Positions 18,399-28,697 are shown, numbered from the stretch's first letter. The stretch: 64,000 nt of DNA from Alkalicoccobacillus plakortidis (GCF_023703085.1 NZ_JAMQJY010000001.1:1488001-1552000); one strand, 5' to 3'. Program-made: numbers and translations. The notes: generated from the sequence alone by a model not told the origin.

Positions 18399-19598
18399 TT
18401 AAAATGGTTTCTTCCCTTTTTTCAATACGAGGCCTACTCCACCTAAAAGAAGAAGGTAGCGGTTATCAATCATTTTTTTCATGAAGTTTGCTGTTCCGCC
18501 GTATAGTTTTCGTGATCCTACAGCTCCAATGGCTTCTTTACCTCCAAGTGAGGCAACTGTTCCTTTGATATCTGGTTTAAAGGTTTTTAGTTCTCCGCCG
18601 TTTATTAAGGCGTTCAAATTGCTGGCACAGATTTCAGCCATCTGCATGGCAATTTGTGCTGTTGGTGGGTATGGTCGGTTAATTTCTTCGTTAATGATCA
18701 GGGCACAGTCTCCGATGATGAAGATATTGTCATGTCCTGGGGCACGAAGTTCTGGTTCGACTTTGATTCGTCCACGCATGTTATCGAATCCTGAGCGTTC
18801 AATGATGGAGCTTCCACGAACACCTGTCGCCCATACTACAGTTGAAGCTTTTATTTCTTCGCCTTCTCCTACTACAACTCCAGAATCTGTTACTTCTTTG
18901 ATTGGCGTGTTGATTTTAAATTCAACGCCACGGCTTTCTAGTAGATTCATTGCATACTCTACTAGTTCTGGATCAAATCCAGGTAGTGCGGTAGGGGCTG
19001 CTTCTACTACGTATAGTTTCACTTTTTCACGAGCAATATCATACTGTTTGCATAACTGTGGAACGCGCTCAGACAACTCACCGATAAATTCAATTCCTGT
19101 AAATCCTGCTCCTGCTACAGCAAAGGTAAGTAATCCTTCTTCTTTTTCTACTTGATTATTGTATTTCGCAAAACAGTTTTCAATGTGATCTTTAATTTGA
19201 CGTGCACCATTCACTGTCCATTTGCTGTACGCATGTTCTTTTACACCTGGTACTCCAAAGGTTTCAGCTTCTGCTCCAAGTCCAACAACTAAATAATCGT
19301 AGTCAAGCTCTCCGTCTTTTAGTAGAACTTTTTTTTCTTCTGTTTTAATTTCAACAACTTCATCCTGAACAAAATTGATTTTACGAAAATCTACTACGCT
19401 TTTGATTGGCATTCTTGTTTTTTCAGGTAGCATCGTTCCTGCTGCGGGTTCATGTAACCATGTTGTTTGATAATGGTAATCATGCTTATTTACAAGCGTG
19501 ATTTTTGCTTCATTATCTCCCATTTTTTTCTGAAGCCTCGTTGCTGTGATCATTCCACCATAACCTGCGCCAAGAATGACAATATGCGGCTTATTCAC
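18399..19598 (-). CDS. ndh: Type II NADH dehydrogenase (YumB/Ndh)
   Basis: 399 residues. Membrane-associated, non-proton-pumping NADH:menaquinone oxidoreductase. The FAD site [17 protein letters not shown] is at residues 6-22, the NADH site [17 protein letters not shown] at about 157, and VIWATGVRG and FIIGDCALI follow. The C-terminal amphipathic and hydrophobic end ([25 protein letters not shown]) is the membrane-binding part. GTG start with GGAAGTG just upstream. In B. subtilis yumB is next to yumC, as here. Confidence 0.9.
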   Translation of the reverse strand: MNKPHIVILGAGYGGMITATRLQKKMGDNEAKITLVNKHDYHYQTTWLHEPAAGTMLPEKTRMPIKSVVDFRKINFVQDEVVEIKTEEKKVLLKDGELDYDYLVVGLGAEAETFGVPGVKEHAYSKWTVNGARQIKDHIENCFAKYNNQVEKEEGLLTFAVAGAGFTGIEFIGELSERVPQLCKQYDIAREKVKLYVVEAAPTALPGFDPELVEYAMNLLESRGVEFKINTPIKEVTDSGVVVGEGEEIKASTVVWATGVRGSSIIERSGFDNMRGRIKVEPELRAPGHDNIFIIGDCALIINEEINRPYPPTAQIAMQMAEICASNLNALINGGELKTFKPDIKGTVASLGGKEAIGAVGSRKLYGGTANFMKKMIDNRYLLLLGGVGLVLKKGKKPF

Positions 19599-19861
19599 GA
19601 TATCACTTCCATCAGTTTATTTTATAAGTGCGTTTTATGTGATCTATTTCACGAACTAATATACAAAGATACGTTTGTACTAAATCCGACGCAAAATAGA
19701 CACATCTTATCTACATCCTATGATATGTGTTTTCTCCAGACTTTTCAACATTTTTCGTGTGATTTATGAAAGAAGTTCTAACATAGCCTTATCTGCTTCC
19801 TACATTATATGAGAATGCTAATCTTAATTTAAGAAAAACAAGTGAAAAAGATTCTCATCCT

Positions 19862-19890
19862 TTGTTTTTCCTTTTAAGTACAGCTATAAT
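19862..19890 (+). promoter_or_regulatory. SigA-type promoter of yumC
   Basis: TTGTTT at 19862 and TATAAT at 19885 with a 17-bp spacer, 35 bp before the yumC start. Upstream, ATGAGAAT (19809) and ATTCTCAT (19850) form a distant inverted pair with a loosely Fur-box-like look. Confidence 0.65.
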
Positions 19891-19925
19891 GGATAAGGCA
19901 GGTAATAATTCGGAGGTGTCTAAAC

Positions 19926-20918
19926 ATGTCAGAGCAAGAAGATTTATTTGATATAACGATCATCGGGGGAGGGCCAACTGGCTTATTCGCTGCTTTTTAT
20001 GCAGGCATGCGTAAAGCTAAGGTGAAAATTATTGAAAGTATGCCGCAGTTAGGTGGACAGCTTTCAGCCCTTTACCCTGAAAAATATATATATGATGTTG
20101 CAGGATTTCCTAAGGTGAAAGCTCAGGATCTTATTGAACAGTTAACCATTCAAGCGCAACAATTTAACCCTGAAATCGTACTTGAGCAGGCTGTTTCAGA
20201 ATTAACGAAACAAGATGATGAAACATTTATAATTACAACAGATAAAGAAACTCATTATTCTAAAGCCGTTATCATTACAGCAGGAGCGGGTGCATTCCAA
20301 CCTCGCCGTCTTCAACTAGAAGGTGCTGAAGCATATGAACAGACAAACCTACATTACTTTATAAAAGACTTAAGTGAATTTGCTGGAAAACGTGTGGTTG
20401 TATTAGGTGGAGGAGATTCGGCATTAGACTGGTCTCTAATGCTTGAACCACTAGCAAAAGAAGTAACAATCGTACACCGTCGTGATAAGTTCCGTGCGCA
20501 TGAGCATAGTGTGCAGTTGCTTGAAGAATCCAATGTGAACATCGTTACTCCATATGAAATTACTGGCCTTAACGGAGAAAATGGTGCCATAACTCAAGTT
20601 GAGTTAAGTGAAGTGAAGGGTGAAGGCAAAAAAACAATTGATGTTGATGCCCTTATTGTTAATTACGGATTTGTTTCCTCGCTTGGCCCAATTAAAGAAT
20701 GGGGTCTTGAGATTGAGAAGAATTCCATTGTGGTGAATACAAAAATGGAGACAAATATTAAAGGGATTTACGGTGCCGGCGACATTTGTACCTATGATGG
20801 AAAGGTAAAGCTGATTGCAACAGGATTTGGTGAAGCTCCAACGGCTGTTAACAATGCAAAAGCGTATATTGATCCAAAAGCACGGGTATTTCCAGGACAC
20901 AGTACAAGCTTATTTTAA
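19926..20918 (+). CDS. yumC: Ferredoxin/flavodoxin--NADP+ reductase YumC
   Basis: 330 residues, thioredoxin-reductase-like FNR. The FAD motif [16 protein letters not shown] is near the N-terminus, the NADPH motif [15 protein letters not shown] at about 155-170 with [11 protein letters not shown] after it, and [32 protein letters not shown] closes the FAD site. It lacks the CxxC of true thioredoxin reductases, consistent with FNR. Strong site CGGAGGTG 8 nt before ATG, own promoter and terminator. Confidence 0.93.
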   Translation: MSEQEDLFDITIIGGGPTGLFAAFYAGMRKAKVKIIESMPQLGGQLSALYPEKYIYDVAGFPKVKAQDLIEQLTIQAQQFNPEIVLEQAVSELTKQDDETFIITTDKETHYSKAVIITAGAGAFQPRRLQLEGAEAYEQTNLHYFIKDLSEFAGKRVVVLGGGDSALDWSLMLEPLAKEVTIVHRRDKFRAHEHSVQLLEESNVNIVTPYEITGLNGENGAITQVELSEVKGEGKKTIDVDALIVNYGFVSSLGPIKEWGLEIEKNSIVVNTKMETNIKGIYGAGDICTYDGKVKLIATGFGEAPTAVNNAKAYIDPKARVFPGHSTSLF

Positions 20919-20929
20919 AATAAAACAAC

Positions 20930-20967
20930 AAAACCTGCTGATTATGTAAGCTAATCAGCAGGTTTTT
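20930..20967. terminator. Bidirectional terminator
   Basis: Stem AAAACCTGCTGATTA facing TAATCAGCAGGTTTTT, between the convergent yumC and mtlD genes. Confidence 0.9.
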
Positions 20968-20975
20968 GTATGGTT

Positions 20976-22097
20976 TTATATAAGCGCTTGGATTAATGGG
21001 TGGTTCTCTTCTAATCCAGTTACTTGAATTAGCGTTTCTTTTTTTCCTTTTTCTTTAAGTAGCTTCTGTAGCTCCTGGCTCTCAGTATCATCAGCCACGT
21101 CAAAATGAAGGGCTGCTTCAATGACTTCAAGAAGCACGCTTGGGACTTGACCTTGATCAAACAACATTCTTGCCGGTTTGATTAAGCGATCGTTAAAGCC
21201 AAGTTTACGGATTGGTCCTCGCCCAACTCGCACAATGTCATCTGAAAGATACGGATTCTCAAAACGTCCAATAATCTTTGTGATGTAGGCTTCATGTTCA
21301 GCTTTGTCAAAACCATATTCTTGGACAAGCACGAGTTTGGTCTCATTTAAACCTGCTTGAACCTTATGTTTCACGTCTTGATCTTCCATCGCTTCTTTAA
21401 TCGTTGTTAAGCCTTTTTCATAACCAAAATACGCGGCTAAAGCATGTCCCGTATTAACAGTGAACAGCTTACGTTCAATAAAAGGAATGAGATCATCTAC
21501 GTACGTCACGCCTTCAATCGCTGCATTGTCACCTTTTAATGATGGCTTTTCAACTACCCACTCAAAAAATGGTTCAACGGAAACAGCAAGAATATCTTCG
21601 TTTTTTTGATTAGGAACAATACGATCAACTGCGGCATCAGCAAAACCGGTTTTCTGAATGATGGTTGCCCACTCTGATTCAGAAACCTGATCCTTTGTAT
21701 ATTCCTTTAATGTCGATGTCGCACGGATAGCATTTTCACAAGCGATTACATCGACTGGTTTAGCATCTGCTGCACGTTGCTTTAGCCCTTTCGCCAATGT
21801 TGGTGCAATGAATTTAAGAACAGTAGGACCAACAGCCGTTGTAATTAAATCAGCTGTAGCAATCTCATGTACTAAGGCATCTTCTTCTTGATTACTATGA
21901 AGTCCACGAACACCTGTAACAAGCTCCTGTCCTCCTTCTTCACTAGCAATTGTAACTGTATATTCTCCACGGTTATTTAATTCAGATATCACAGCTTCAT
22001 TTACATCTGCAAATACTACCTCGTAACCTGCACGGCTTAAAAGGGCGCCAATAAATCCGCGCCCAATATTACCTGCTCCAAAATGTACAGCTTTCAT
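20976..22097 (-). CDS. mtlD: Mannitol-1-phosphate 5-dehydrogenase
   Basis: 373 residues. Oxidises mannitol-1-phosphate to fructose-6-phosphate with NAD+. The N-terminal Rossmann motif HFGAGNIGRGFIGALLSRAGY and the polyol dehydrogenase signature KLFTVNTGHALAAYFGY, with the catalytic Lys and the conserved Asn-x-x-His, are present. Last gene of the mtl operon; its ATG overlaps the mtlF stop by one base (TAATG), so it is translationally coupled. Confidence 0.95.
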   Translation of the reverse strand: MKAVHFGAGNIGRGFIGALLSRAGYEVVFADVNEAVISELNNRGEYTVTIASEEGGQELVTGVRGLHSNQEEDALVHEIATADLITTAVGPTVLKFIAPTLAKGLKQRAADAKPVDVIACENAIRATSTLKEYTKDQVSESEWATIIQKTGFADAAVDRIVPNQKNEDILAVSVEPFFEWVVEKPSLKGDNAAIEGVTYVDDLIPFIERKLFTVNTGHALAAYFGYEKGLTTIKEAMEDQDVKHKVQAGLNETKLVLVQEYGFDKAEHEAYITKIIGRFENPYLSDDIVRVGRGPIRKLGFNDRLIKPARMLFDQGQVPSVLLEVIEAALHFDVADDTESQELQKLLKEKGKKETLIQVTGLEENHPLIQALI

Positions 22098-22534
22098 TAT
22101 TCATTCACCTCTGAGAAAAATGCAAGCACTTCATCAGATGTTTTAGATGTTAATAACTTCTCAACATTTTCTTCCTCGGAGCAAGCAATCGCGATTTTTG
22201 ATAGGATCTCTAAATGTTCGTTTCCTTTTCCTGCAATGCCAATAACAAGACGGACATCATTTCCATCCCAATCAATTGCGTCGTTATAAAGAAGAATGGA
22301 GATTCCTGATTCCTTCACTTCCCCTTTTGCTTCCTCTGTACCATGAGGAATCGCAAGCATATTCCCCATAAATGTAGATGTTAATTCTTCACGTTCGTGC
22401 ATTTTTGCTACATATTCAGCCGTCACGTATCCACGCTCAGACAGAAGTGTTCCTGCCTCTTCAATGGCTTCTTTTTTTGTTTTAGCTTGTGCATTTACTA
22501 CAATATTGTCTTGTTTCAGAATAGAATTTGTCAT
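22097..22534 (-). CDS. mtlF: Mannitol-specific PTS enzyme IIA
   Basis: 145 residues. Phosphocarrier that passes phosphate from HPr to the EIIB domain of MtlA. The phosphorylated His is in AIPHGTEEAKGEVKESGISIL, with ADLVTAEY-like N-terminal helix features of the fructose/mannitol IIA family. Overlaps mtlR by 4 bp (ATGA) and mtlD by 1 bp. Confidence 0.94.
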   Translation of the reverse strand: MTNSILKQDNIVVNAQAKTKKEAIEEAGTLLSERGYVTAEYVAKMHEREELTSTFMGNMLAIPHGTEEAKGEVKESGISILLYNDAIDWDGNDVRLVIGIAGKGNEHLEILSKIAIACSEEENVEKLLTSKTSDEVLAFFSEVNE

Positions 22535-24627
22535 AATTTGTGCACTCCTTTTTGTACTAGCTTTTGAATATATTCAAAACAATGCTGACTAATTAGTTTC
22601 TTAATCTCTGCCTCTGTGCCAGTTTCCATGATGCGTGTATGTTCATCACTTGAGATGAGCATCACACTTAAGCTACTTAGCAAATCAAGCAGGTTCTGGT
22701 TGGCATCAATTGGTGCCAACATTAAAATGACCCTATTTACAATGACGGGCTTATCACCCATCGAGGCAAGAGATTCTTCCACATCAAGTCGAAGCATTGT
22801 AAAGACCGGTTTTAATACTTGCTCTGTTCTAGTATGAAATAAAGCCAGATTTGTATCAGGTATTCCAAGTCCACCTAAACGTTCTCGTTGTAGTAGGGCT
22901 TCAAAAACAGGAACTGCATCCGTTACACAACCTGCTTCTTCAAGTTCTGTACAAACATGAGCAAGAGCCTCGTCCATTACTTTACCCTTTTTTAGGGAAA
23001 ATGAATCTATTATTAACGCAACATCCTGGCTAAGCAGTGATAACTGTTCAAAAAACGTTTCAGGTATATTAGCTCCAACCATTTTTTGCTCATTTGCTAC
23101 AGGTCGACTTACAATTGGACGCTTTTTCTTTACTGATTTAATATGCTGCCTTATTTGTTCCGTTTCTTCTTTTGATAAAAATGGTTTCACTAAAAAATAT
23201 TGCTCACTTTGAGTTAAGGGTACAGTTGAGATAATGAGATCGTAGTACCTGGCTTCGTGTTTATTAAAATCAAATAACGAAACATTGTCGATCTGTTCAA
23301 TTTCTGGGAACTCTTTCTCAAGTCGACTTGCTAAGAGTTTTGATGAGCCGATCCCACTTGAGCAGATAACCATAGCCTTCAAAGGATTTTTTTGATTTTG
23401 TCGTTCAATAGCAGAACCAAAATGCATCACTAAAAACCCAATCTCTTCCTCAGGGACAATTAGTGGATCAAACACTTTCTCCGTTACTTCTTTAACTCGT
23501 TTATATAAACTGGCGTAGTTTTGCTTAATTCTTTCAAGTAAAGGATTATGAATTTTCATCCCATGATTCATTCTGTAAAGCGCCGGCTCAAGATGTGAAA
23601 TCAGCCCCGGATATAGAGAATGATCGTCAAAACTAAGCTCCAGATTGTTTTCCATTTGTTTAATAAGACGATCTGCATAATAAGAGAGTTCAGTGTACTC
23701 TTCATTATTAAATAAATTGTACTCCTTTTGAATCTTTGCTCCTCGAAGATGCATAACAATGTAGCCAATCTCTTCTTCAGGAATGGAGATAGAGAAAATA
23801 TTTTCTAAAGAAATCGCTAATGTTTTGGCTAACTCATACACTGTTTCCTGTTGCAATTCGGATAATTGTTCTTCATCCATTTGCACTTTCTCACCCTGCT
23901 GAATTCGTTCAATCGCCAATGCTAAATGAACAATAAGCCCAATATAAGAGGAGTCGGCCATTTGCCCATTAGAATGTGTCCGAAGATCCTCAACCGCTTC
24001 TTGAACACGTTGGATTTTTTTTGCGTCTACAATATCAAGTAAACGCTCTGAGATTGATTCAGTTTCTGATTGATCAGAAGAGTAGTCTCCTACTGAGTGA
24101 TAAAAATTACTCTCACTAATATTCTCAGTGATTAAACGGCTTAAACTACGTCTGATATTTGTTTCAGAGCCTGCTACCTCAACTCCATACCCGCGACGCC
24201 TTATGAGAGTTAGGTGATATGAAGATAGCCACTCTTCGACTTTTGTCAAATCATGGCTGACTGTTGCAACTGTTACATTTAATTCTTCTGCAAGAGAAAA
24301 AAGCTTTACTGGCTCCTGCTTTTCAAGCAAGGCTACAAGTAAAAGCAACTGTCGTTCTTCAGGAGTATATTCACTTGGCTCCAACGAAGCTAAATCATTC
24401 TTTAATTGAATAAGATCCTCTTGTGCTCCAAGAATCTGATATCCCTTCGTCAAATCTTTATGTAAAGTGAGGTCATAGTCTGACATGACCCCACTCAAGC
24501 CTTTTAGATCTCGTTGAATTGTTCTAGTACTAACATCAAGAGAAGAGGCTAATTCACGTAAATCTAATTGATTCTGCTCATTAAGTAGAAGTTTTAACAG
24601 CTGTCTTTCTCTAGCTGGAATATACAT
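22531..24627 (-). CDS. mtlR: Mannitol operon transcriptional activator MtlR
   Basis: 698 residues, the full size of Bacillus MtlR. The order is an N-terminal HTH (ELASSLDVSTRTIQRDLKGL), a second HTH (LNVTVATVSHDLTKVEEWL), two PTS-regulated PRD domains with conserved His (LIVHLALAIER, IGYIVMHLRGA, LISHLEPALYR, IGFLVMHFGSA), an EIIB-Gat-like domain with CSSGIGSSK, and a C-terminal EIIA-like domain. Phosphorylation by HPr and MtlF sets its activity in known relatives. It sits inside the operon, between mtlA and mtlF. Confidence 0.94.
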   Translation of the reverse strand: MYIPARERQLLKLLLNEQNQLDLRELASSLDVSTRTIQRDLKGLSGVMSDYDLTLHKDLTKGYQILGAQEDLIQLKNDLASLEPSEYTPEERQLLLLVALLEKQEPVKLFSLAEELNVTVATVSHDLTKVEEWLSSYHLTLIRRRGYGVEVAGSETNIRRSLSRLITENISESNFYHSVGDYSSDQSETESISERLLDIVDAKKIQRVQEAVEDLRTHSNGQMADSSYIGLIVHLALAIERIQQGEKVQMDEEQLSELQQETVYELAKTLAISLENIFSISIPEEEIGYIVMHLRGAKIQKEYNLFNNEEYTELSYYADRLIKQMENNLELSFDDHSLYPGLISHLEPALYRMNHGMKIHNPLLERIKQNYASLYKRVKEVTEKVFDPLIVPEEEIGFLVMHFGSAIERQNQKNPLKAMVICSSGIGSSKLLASRLEKEFPEIEQIDNVSLFDFNKHEARYYDLIISTVPLTQSEQYFLVKPFLSKEETEQIRQHIKSVKKKRPIVSRPVANEQKMVGANIPETFFEQLSLLSQDVALIIDSFSLKKGKVMDEALAHVCTELEEAGCVTDAVPVFEALLQRERLGGLGIPDTNLALFHTRTEQVLKPVFTMLRLDVEESLASMGDKPVIVNRVILMLAPIDANQNLLDLLSSLSVMLISSDEHTRIMETGTEAEIKKLISQHCFEYIQKLVQKGVHKL

Positions 24628-24651
24628 GAACTCCCCTCCTCTTTTGTGATG

Positions 24652-26421
24652 TTATTTTAAACGATCAATGAGTTCATCGTACTTCGGACTGTTCATGAAG
24701 TTCTCAACTGAAATGTGCTCTGCATTAGGTTGCTTTTGTTTCGCACGATCTGTTAAGTCCTTGTGAGTTACAACAACATCCGCATCGGCCGGAATATTGC
24801 TAATAGATGTATTCGATACTGACACATCAAGCTCAGCTTTTTTCACTTTGTTTTTAAGAATTGATGCACCCATTGCACTTGATCCCATTCCAGCATCACA
24901 TGCAAAGATGATCTTCTGAATGTCTTCTTTTGATTTCTGACCATCAACAGCTGCAGGTACAGAAGTCTCGCTGCTACCGTTTTGAAGCTCTTCAATGATT
25001 TCATTATAACGCGGGCTGTTCATGAAGTTATCTACTGATACATGAATAGCATCCGATTTTTTTGATTTTGCACGATCGGTTAAATCTTTGTGTGTAATGA
25101 CAAGGTCAGCATCATCAGGGATATTACTAATAGATGTGTTGATAACCTCAGTATCAAGGCCTGCTTTCTTCACACGATCACGCATGATTGATGCACCCAT
25201 CGCACTTGATCCCATTCCAGCATCACATGCAAAGACAATTTTGTTTACGTCTGCGTATGAAGCTGTTTTATTTTCAGAACTTGAACCATTAAGAGATGCA
25301 GAAACACCGCTCTTTTTGCCTTTCATTGCTTCCATTTTGCTTGTTGCATCAGCAAGATTTTCTTCCTCACCTTTGCGGTCGAACTTAAGGATTAATGAAC
25401 CTATTGCAAAAGATACTGCTGCAGCTGCAAGCACTCCTAGAAGGACGTAAAAGTAATCACCGGGTGCTGCAAGTCCAATAATAGGAATAATACTTCCTGG
25501 AGATGCAGGGCTAACTAGACCAACATCAAATGCGCTAAAAACAAATACACCAGTCATTCCACCAAAGATAACTGCAAGAAACATTAGTGGTTTCATTAGT
25601 ACATACGGGAAGTAAATTTCATGAATACCACCGAAGAAGTGAATAACACCTGCACCATACGCTGAAGCTTTAGATGCTCCCTTACCAAAGAACATAAATG
25701 CAAGTAAAACACCAATACCAGGACCTGGATTAGCTTCCAAAAGATAAAAAATTGATTTTCCGGTTTCTCTTACTTGTTCAATCGAGATAGGTGTTAAAAT
25801 CCCATGATTAATGGCATTGTTTAGGAACATAACCTTTGCAGGCTCAATGAAAATACTTGCTAAAGGTAATAATCCCAAGCCAATAATGGTTTCAGCTCCA
25901 AGACCCATTAAAGTTGTTAATCCAGATACAAGTGGAGCAACAGCTAATGAACCAAAGCAAGCTAAGATAACGGCTAGGATACCAGCAGAGAAGTTGTTAA
26001 CTAACATCTCAAAACCTTGTTTCACCTTACCGTCTAACTTTTGATCGACTTTCTTAATTAAATAACCACCTAGTGGACCCATGATCATGGCACCAATAAA
26101 CATTGGAACATCTGTTGCTGCAATGACACCCATTGTCGCCGTCGCACCAACAACCCCACCTCGGAAATCGTGGAGAATTCGACCACCAGTAAATGCGATT
26201 AACAGTGGAAGAAGATATGTGATCATCGGGCTAACCATTGCTTCTAGAAACGAAACGGACTCAGCTGGCGAGCTACCTTCACCATAGTAAGCAGTTACGC
26301 CTGCAAAAATTGCAGTAATAATTCCCCATGCAATAAATGCACCGATATTTGGCATAATCATGCTACTAAGATTACTACCGAACTTTTGAATCTTTGAACG
26401 AATGCTGGTTTTTTCTGCCAT
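24652..26421 (-). CDS. mtlA: Mannitol PTS permease EIICB with duplicated EIIB domain
   Basis: About 589 residues instead of the roughly 480 usual for a Bacillus MtlA with one EIIB. Residues about 1-345 form the membrane EIIC channel (GAFIAWGIITAIFAG, HFFGGIHEIYFPYVLMKP carrying the GIHE motif). Two EIIB domains then follow in tandem, each with the phosphocysteine in FACDAGMGSSAMGAS and each ending NFMNSPxY. The copies are near-identical in places but differ at many positions, joined by an Ala/Ser-rich linker. Start at 26421 has GGGGG 7 nt upstream; 26424 is also possible. First gene of the operon. Confidence 0.94.
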   Translation of the reverse strand: MAEKTSIRSKIQKFGSNLSSMIMPNIGAFIAWGIITAIFAGVTAYYGEGSSPAESVSFLEAMVSPMITYLLPLLIAFTGGRILHDFRGGVVGATATMGVIAATDVPMFIGAMIMGPLGGYLIKKVDQKLDGKVKQGFEMLVNNFSAGILAVILACFGSLAVAPLVSGLTTLMGLGAETIIGLGLLPLASIFIEPAKVMFLNNAINHGILTPISIEQVRETGKSIFYLLEANPGPGIGVLLAFMFFGKGASKASAYGAGVIHFFGGIHEIYFPYVLMKPLMFLAVIFGGMTGVFVFSAFDVGLVSPASPGSIIPIIGLAAPGDYFYVLLGVLAAAAVSFAIGSLILKFDRKGEEENLADATSKMEAMKGKKSGVSASLNGSSSENKTASYADVNKIVFACDAGMGSSAMGASIMRDRVKKAGLDTEVINTSISNIPDDADLVITHKDLTDRAKSKKSDAIHVSVDNFMNSPRYNEIIEELQNGSSETSVPAAVDGQKSKEDIQKIIFACDAGMGSSAMGASILKNKVKKAELDVSVSNTSISNIPADADVVVTHKDLTDRAKQKQPNAEHISVENFMNSPKYDELIDRLK

Positions 26422-26485
26422 CATTGTTCCCCCTTTTTACTAATGAATTAAATAAATGCTATTTCATATTCCTATTTTATATGGT

Positions 26486-26499
26486 TGTAAACGCTTCAT
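26486..26499. promoter_or_regulatory. cre-like site upstream of mtlA
   Basis: On the minus strand ATGAAGCGTTTACA shares the AAGCGTT..ACA core of catabolite-responsive elements bound by CcpA, 65 bp before the mtlA start. The outer left half matches poorly, so this is tentative. Confidence 0.35.
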
Positions 26500-26623
26500 T
26501 CAACCAAATGTTTATGCAGTTTCGTCACATCTCGCCGCGACAACATTTAATAACTTTATACCTATGTAATATTCAAACTTGTCTTACTTTTAACGTTCCC
26601 TTTCATAAACAATCATAATCATA

Positions 26624-26661
26624 AAAAAACCATTTAACAAAGACCTGCTAAATGGTTTTTT
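26624..26661. terminator. Terminator of yutM
   Basis: Stem AAAAACCATTTA facing TAAATGGTTTTTT with flanking A- and T-runs, 20 bp past the yutM stop. Confidence 0.85.
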
Positions 26662-26680
26662 TAATGAATATCTAATTTGT

Positions 26681-27034
26681 TTAGCAATCACCTGGCGCTC
26701 CTGCGTTAGTAGCTGTACGGAAAGACGTACCGCACCCACACGAAGCAATGGCATTTGGATTATCAATCGTAAATCCTCCGCCCATCAAATTCTGCTTATA
26801 ATCTATAACTAATCCTTTAATGACTGGAGCACTTTCCTCATCAACTAGTACGGATAATCCATTAATTTCTACCTTCGTATCTTGGGGTGACTGTTCGTTA
26901 TCAAAACCCATGCCGTAAGAAAGACCGCTACATCCGCCACCTTTTACTCCAACTCGAAGCATAAGTGTGTCATCTTCTTCAGCTTTCATCATTTCTTTTA
27001 TATGGCCAACCGCTGCATCTGTTAATGTAATCAT
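26681..27034 (-). CDS. yutM: HesB/IscA-type Fe-S carrier YutM
   Basis: 117 residues, A-type iron-sulfur carrier. The three conserved cysteines are in VKGGGCSGLSYG (Cys34 region) and IASCGCGTSFR. Delivers or assembles Fe-S clusters on target proteins; B. subtilis YutM is the counterpart. Its neighbours here include other Fe-S proteins (MqnE, LipA, YutI). Confidence 0.92.
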   Translation of the reverse strand: MITLTDAAVGHIKEMMKAEEDDTLMLRVGVKGGGCSGLSYGMGFDNEQSPQDTKVEINGLSVLVDEESAPVIKGLVIDYKQNLMGGGFTIDNPNAIASCGCGTSFRTATNAGAPGDC

Positions 27035-27090
27035 GATTACCCTCCTATCATTTCACTATATGCTTATTATAGTACGATAGGTATACAATC

Positions 27091-27273
27091 TCAACCAACC
27101 TGCCTTTTTCTAGCCAACTTAGCAAGTAAACAAGTATGAAGCCTGTCTAATTCCTGGCTAAAGTAGAGGACCTGAGGATGATTCAAACCAAATTCACCAG
27201 CTGCGTCAACCATTTTTTGTCTAGTATGTTCAATCTGTTCTTCAAACGATTCAGTTGTACAGTAGCTACACAT
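27091..27273 (-). CDS. Spo0E-family aspartyl-phosphate phosphatase-like protein
   Basis: 60 residues with the Spo0E signature SQELDRLH (serine-glutamine-glutamate-leucine-aspartate) near residue 39, preceded by a helix (EEQIEHTRQKMVDAAGEFG). Family members dephosphorylate Spo0A-P and delay sporulation. The extra N-terminal CSYC pair is less usual. AGGAGG precedes the ATG. Whether it acts on Spo0A or another response regulator is not known. Confidence 0.75.
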   Translation of the reverse strand: MCSYCTTESFEEQIEHTRQKMVDAAGEFGLNHPQVLYFSQELDRLHTCLLAKLARKRQVG

Positions 27274-27556
27274 AACTAATCCTCCTTTATGATAACCATT
27301 AAAAGGAAACTTGTTACTTTTAGTCTACTAAAATGTACCTGCATATGCAATCATATTTGCATTTTTTATTCTATCAGTTTCCTTTTGAATCACTATATTT
27401 TTACAACAATTCATTAACTATAAGGCACAAGTCTTTAAATCAGCAGATGACGGTAGTATAATAGTGTGTGATTACACAATATCATGATTAATTATATAGA
27501 ATGTAATCCAGCTTGGCCGCCGAGATCGGTCAACTAGAGAGCAGGAGATGAATCGG

Positions 27557-28651
27557 ATGAGCATATTGTTAACTGATACAAAGCTTGAAGGTATCAAAGA
27601 AAAGGTTCTTCACGGAGAACGATTAACGATTGAAGATGGACTATATTTATATGAAACACCTGATCTACTTGGTGTTGCACAACTTGCAAATCAAGTAAAT
27701 CTTAAGAAAAACGGAGATAATGTCTATTTCATTCAGAATATGTACATTAATCCAACCAACGTATGTGAAGCTTCATGTAGTTTCTGTGGATTTAAGCGCA
27801 AGCCAGGCCAGGAAGGCGCTTATACAATGGATTCAGAAGCTCTACTTAACTATGTTGGCGAACGTTGGAATGACAATATCCGTGAGTTTCATATTGTTGG
27901 AGGGCACAACGTTGAGGTAGGTTTTGAATACTATCTTGATACGATCCGTACACTTAAGAAACACTACCCTAGTGCAACTGTTAAAGCATATACAGGTGCT
28001 GAAATTGAGTTCTTTTCACGTATTTCTGGCCTAAGTATGAAGGGTGTATTAGAAGAACTTATCAAAGCTGGTCTTGACACGCTCCCTGGTGGTGGAGCTG
28101 AGATTCTAACTGAAAACTACCGTGCAAAAATGAGTCCTGATAAAGCATCAACAGACCAATGGCTTGAGGCACATGAAATTGCTCATTCTCTTGGTTTGCG
28201 TACTCATGCAACGATGTTATATGGTTCAATCGAATCTAAAGAAGAACGTTTGATTCATATGGATCGTGTACGTCAGCTTCAGGATCGTACAAATGGCTTT
28301 ATGGTTTTCATCCCACTAGCTATGCAACCGCGTAGTGTAAATGCAAACCTTAAACGTAGAACATCAGCTTTTGATGATATGCGTACATTAGCGATTAGTC
28401 GTTTGATGTTAGATAACTTTGACCATATTAAGGCATATTGGATTAATATCGGTGTTCAACTAACACAGATGGCTCTTACATTTGGATCGAGTGATATTCA
28501 CGGTACCTTAATTGAAGAGCGTATTTCCCATTCAGTTGGAGCACTTACATCTTCAGGTATTACCCGCGATGAGCTCATTCACTTAATTAAGAGTGCGAAT
28601 AAGACACCGATTGAGCGCGATACGTTCTATAATGTAATTAAAACGTACTAA
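27557..28651 (+). CDS. mqnE: Aminofutalosine synthase MqnE
   Basis: 364 residues, radical-SAM enzyme that joins a chorismate-derived enolpyruvate unit to SAM in the futalosine pathway to menaquinone. The cluster motif CEASCSFC (CxxxCxxC) is near residue 70, followed by FHIVGGHNVEVGFEYYLDTI, GAEIEFFSRISG and LPGGGAEI. Start at 27557 has GGAG 9 nt upstream; an ATG three codons earlier overlaps that site. B. subtilis uses the classical Men pathway, so this gene marks the lineage as different. Confidence 0.92.
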   Translation: MSILLTDTKLEGIKEKVLHGERLTIEDGLYLYETPDLLGVAQLANQVNLKKNGDNVYFIQNMYINPTNVCEASCSFCGFKRKPGQEGAYTMDSEALLNYVGERWNDNIREFHIVGGHNVEVGFEYYLDTIRTLKKHYPSATVKAYTGAEIEFFSRISGLSMKGVLEELIKAGLDTLPGGGAEILTENYRAKMSPDKASTDQWLEAHEIAHSLGLRTHATMLYGSIESKEERLIHMDRVRQLQDRTNGFMVFIPLAMQPRSVNANLKRRTSAFDDMRTLAISRLMLDNFDHIKAYWINIGVQLTQMALTFGSSDIHGTLIEERISHSVGALTSSGITRDELIHLIKSANKTPIERDTFYNVIKTY

Positions 28652-28690
28652 AAAAAACGCAGTGGACAATTTTGCCCACTGCGTTTTTCT
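28652..28690. terminator. Bidirectional terminator
   Basis: Stem AAAACGCAGTGGACA with TGCCCACTGCGTTTTT between the convergent mqnE and dapF genes. Confidence 0.9.
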
Positions 28691-28697
28691 TATCGCT

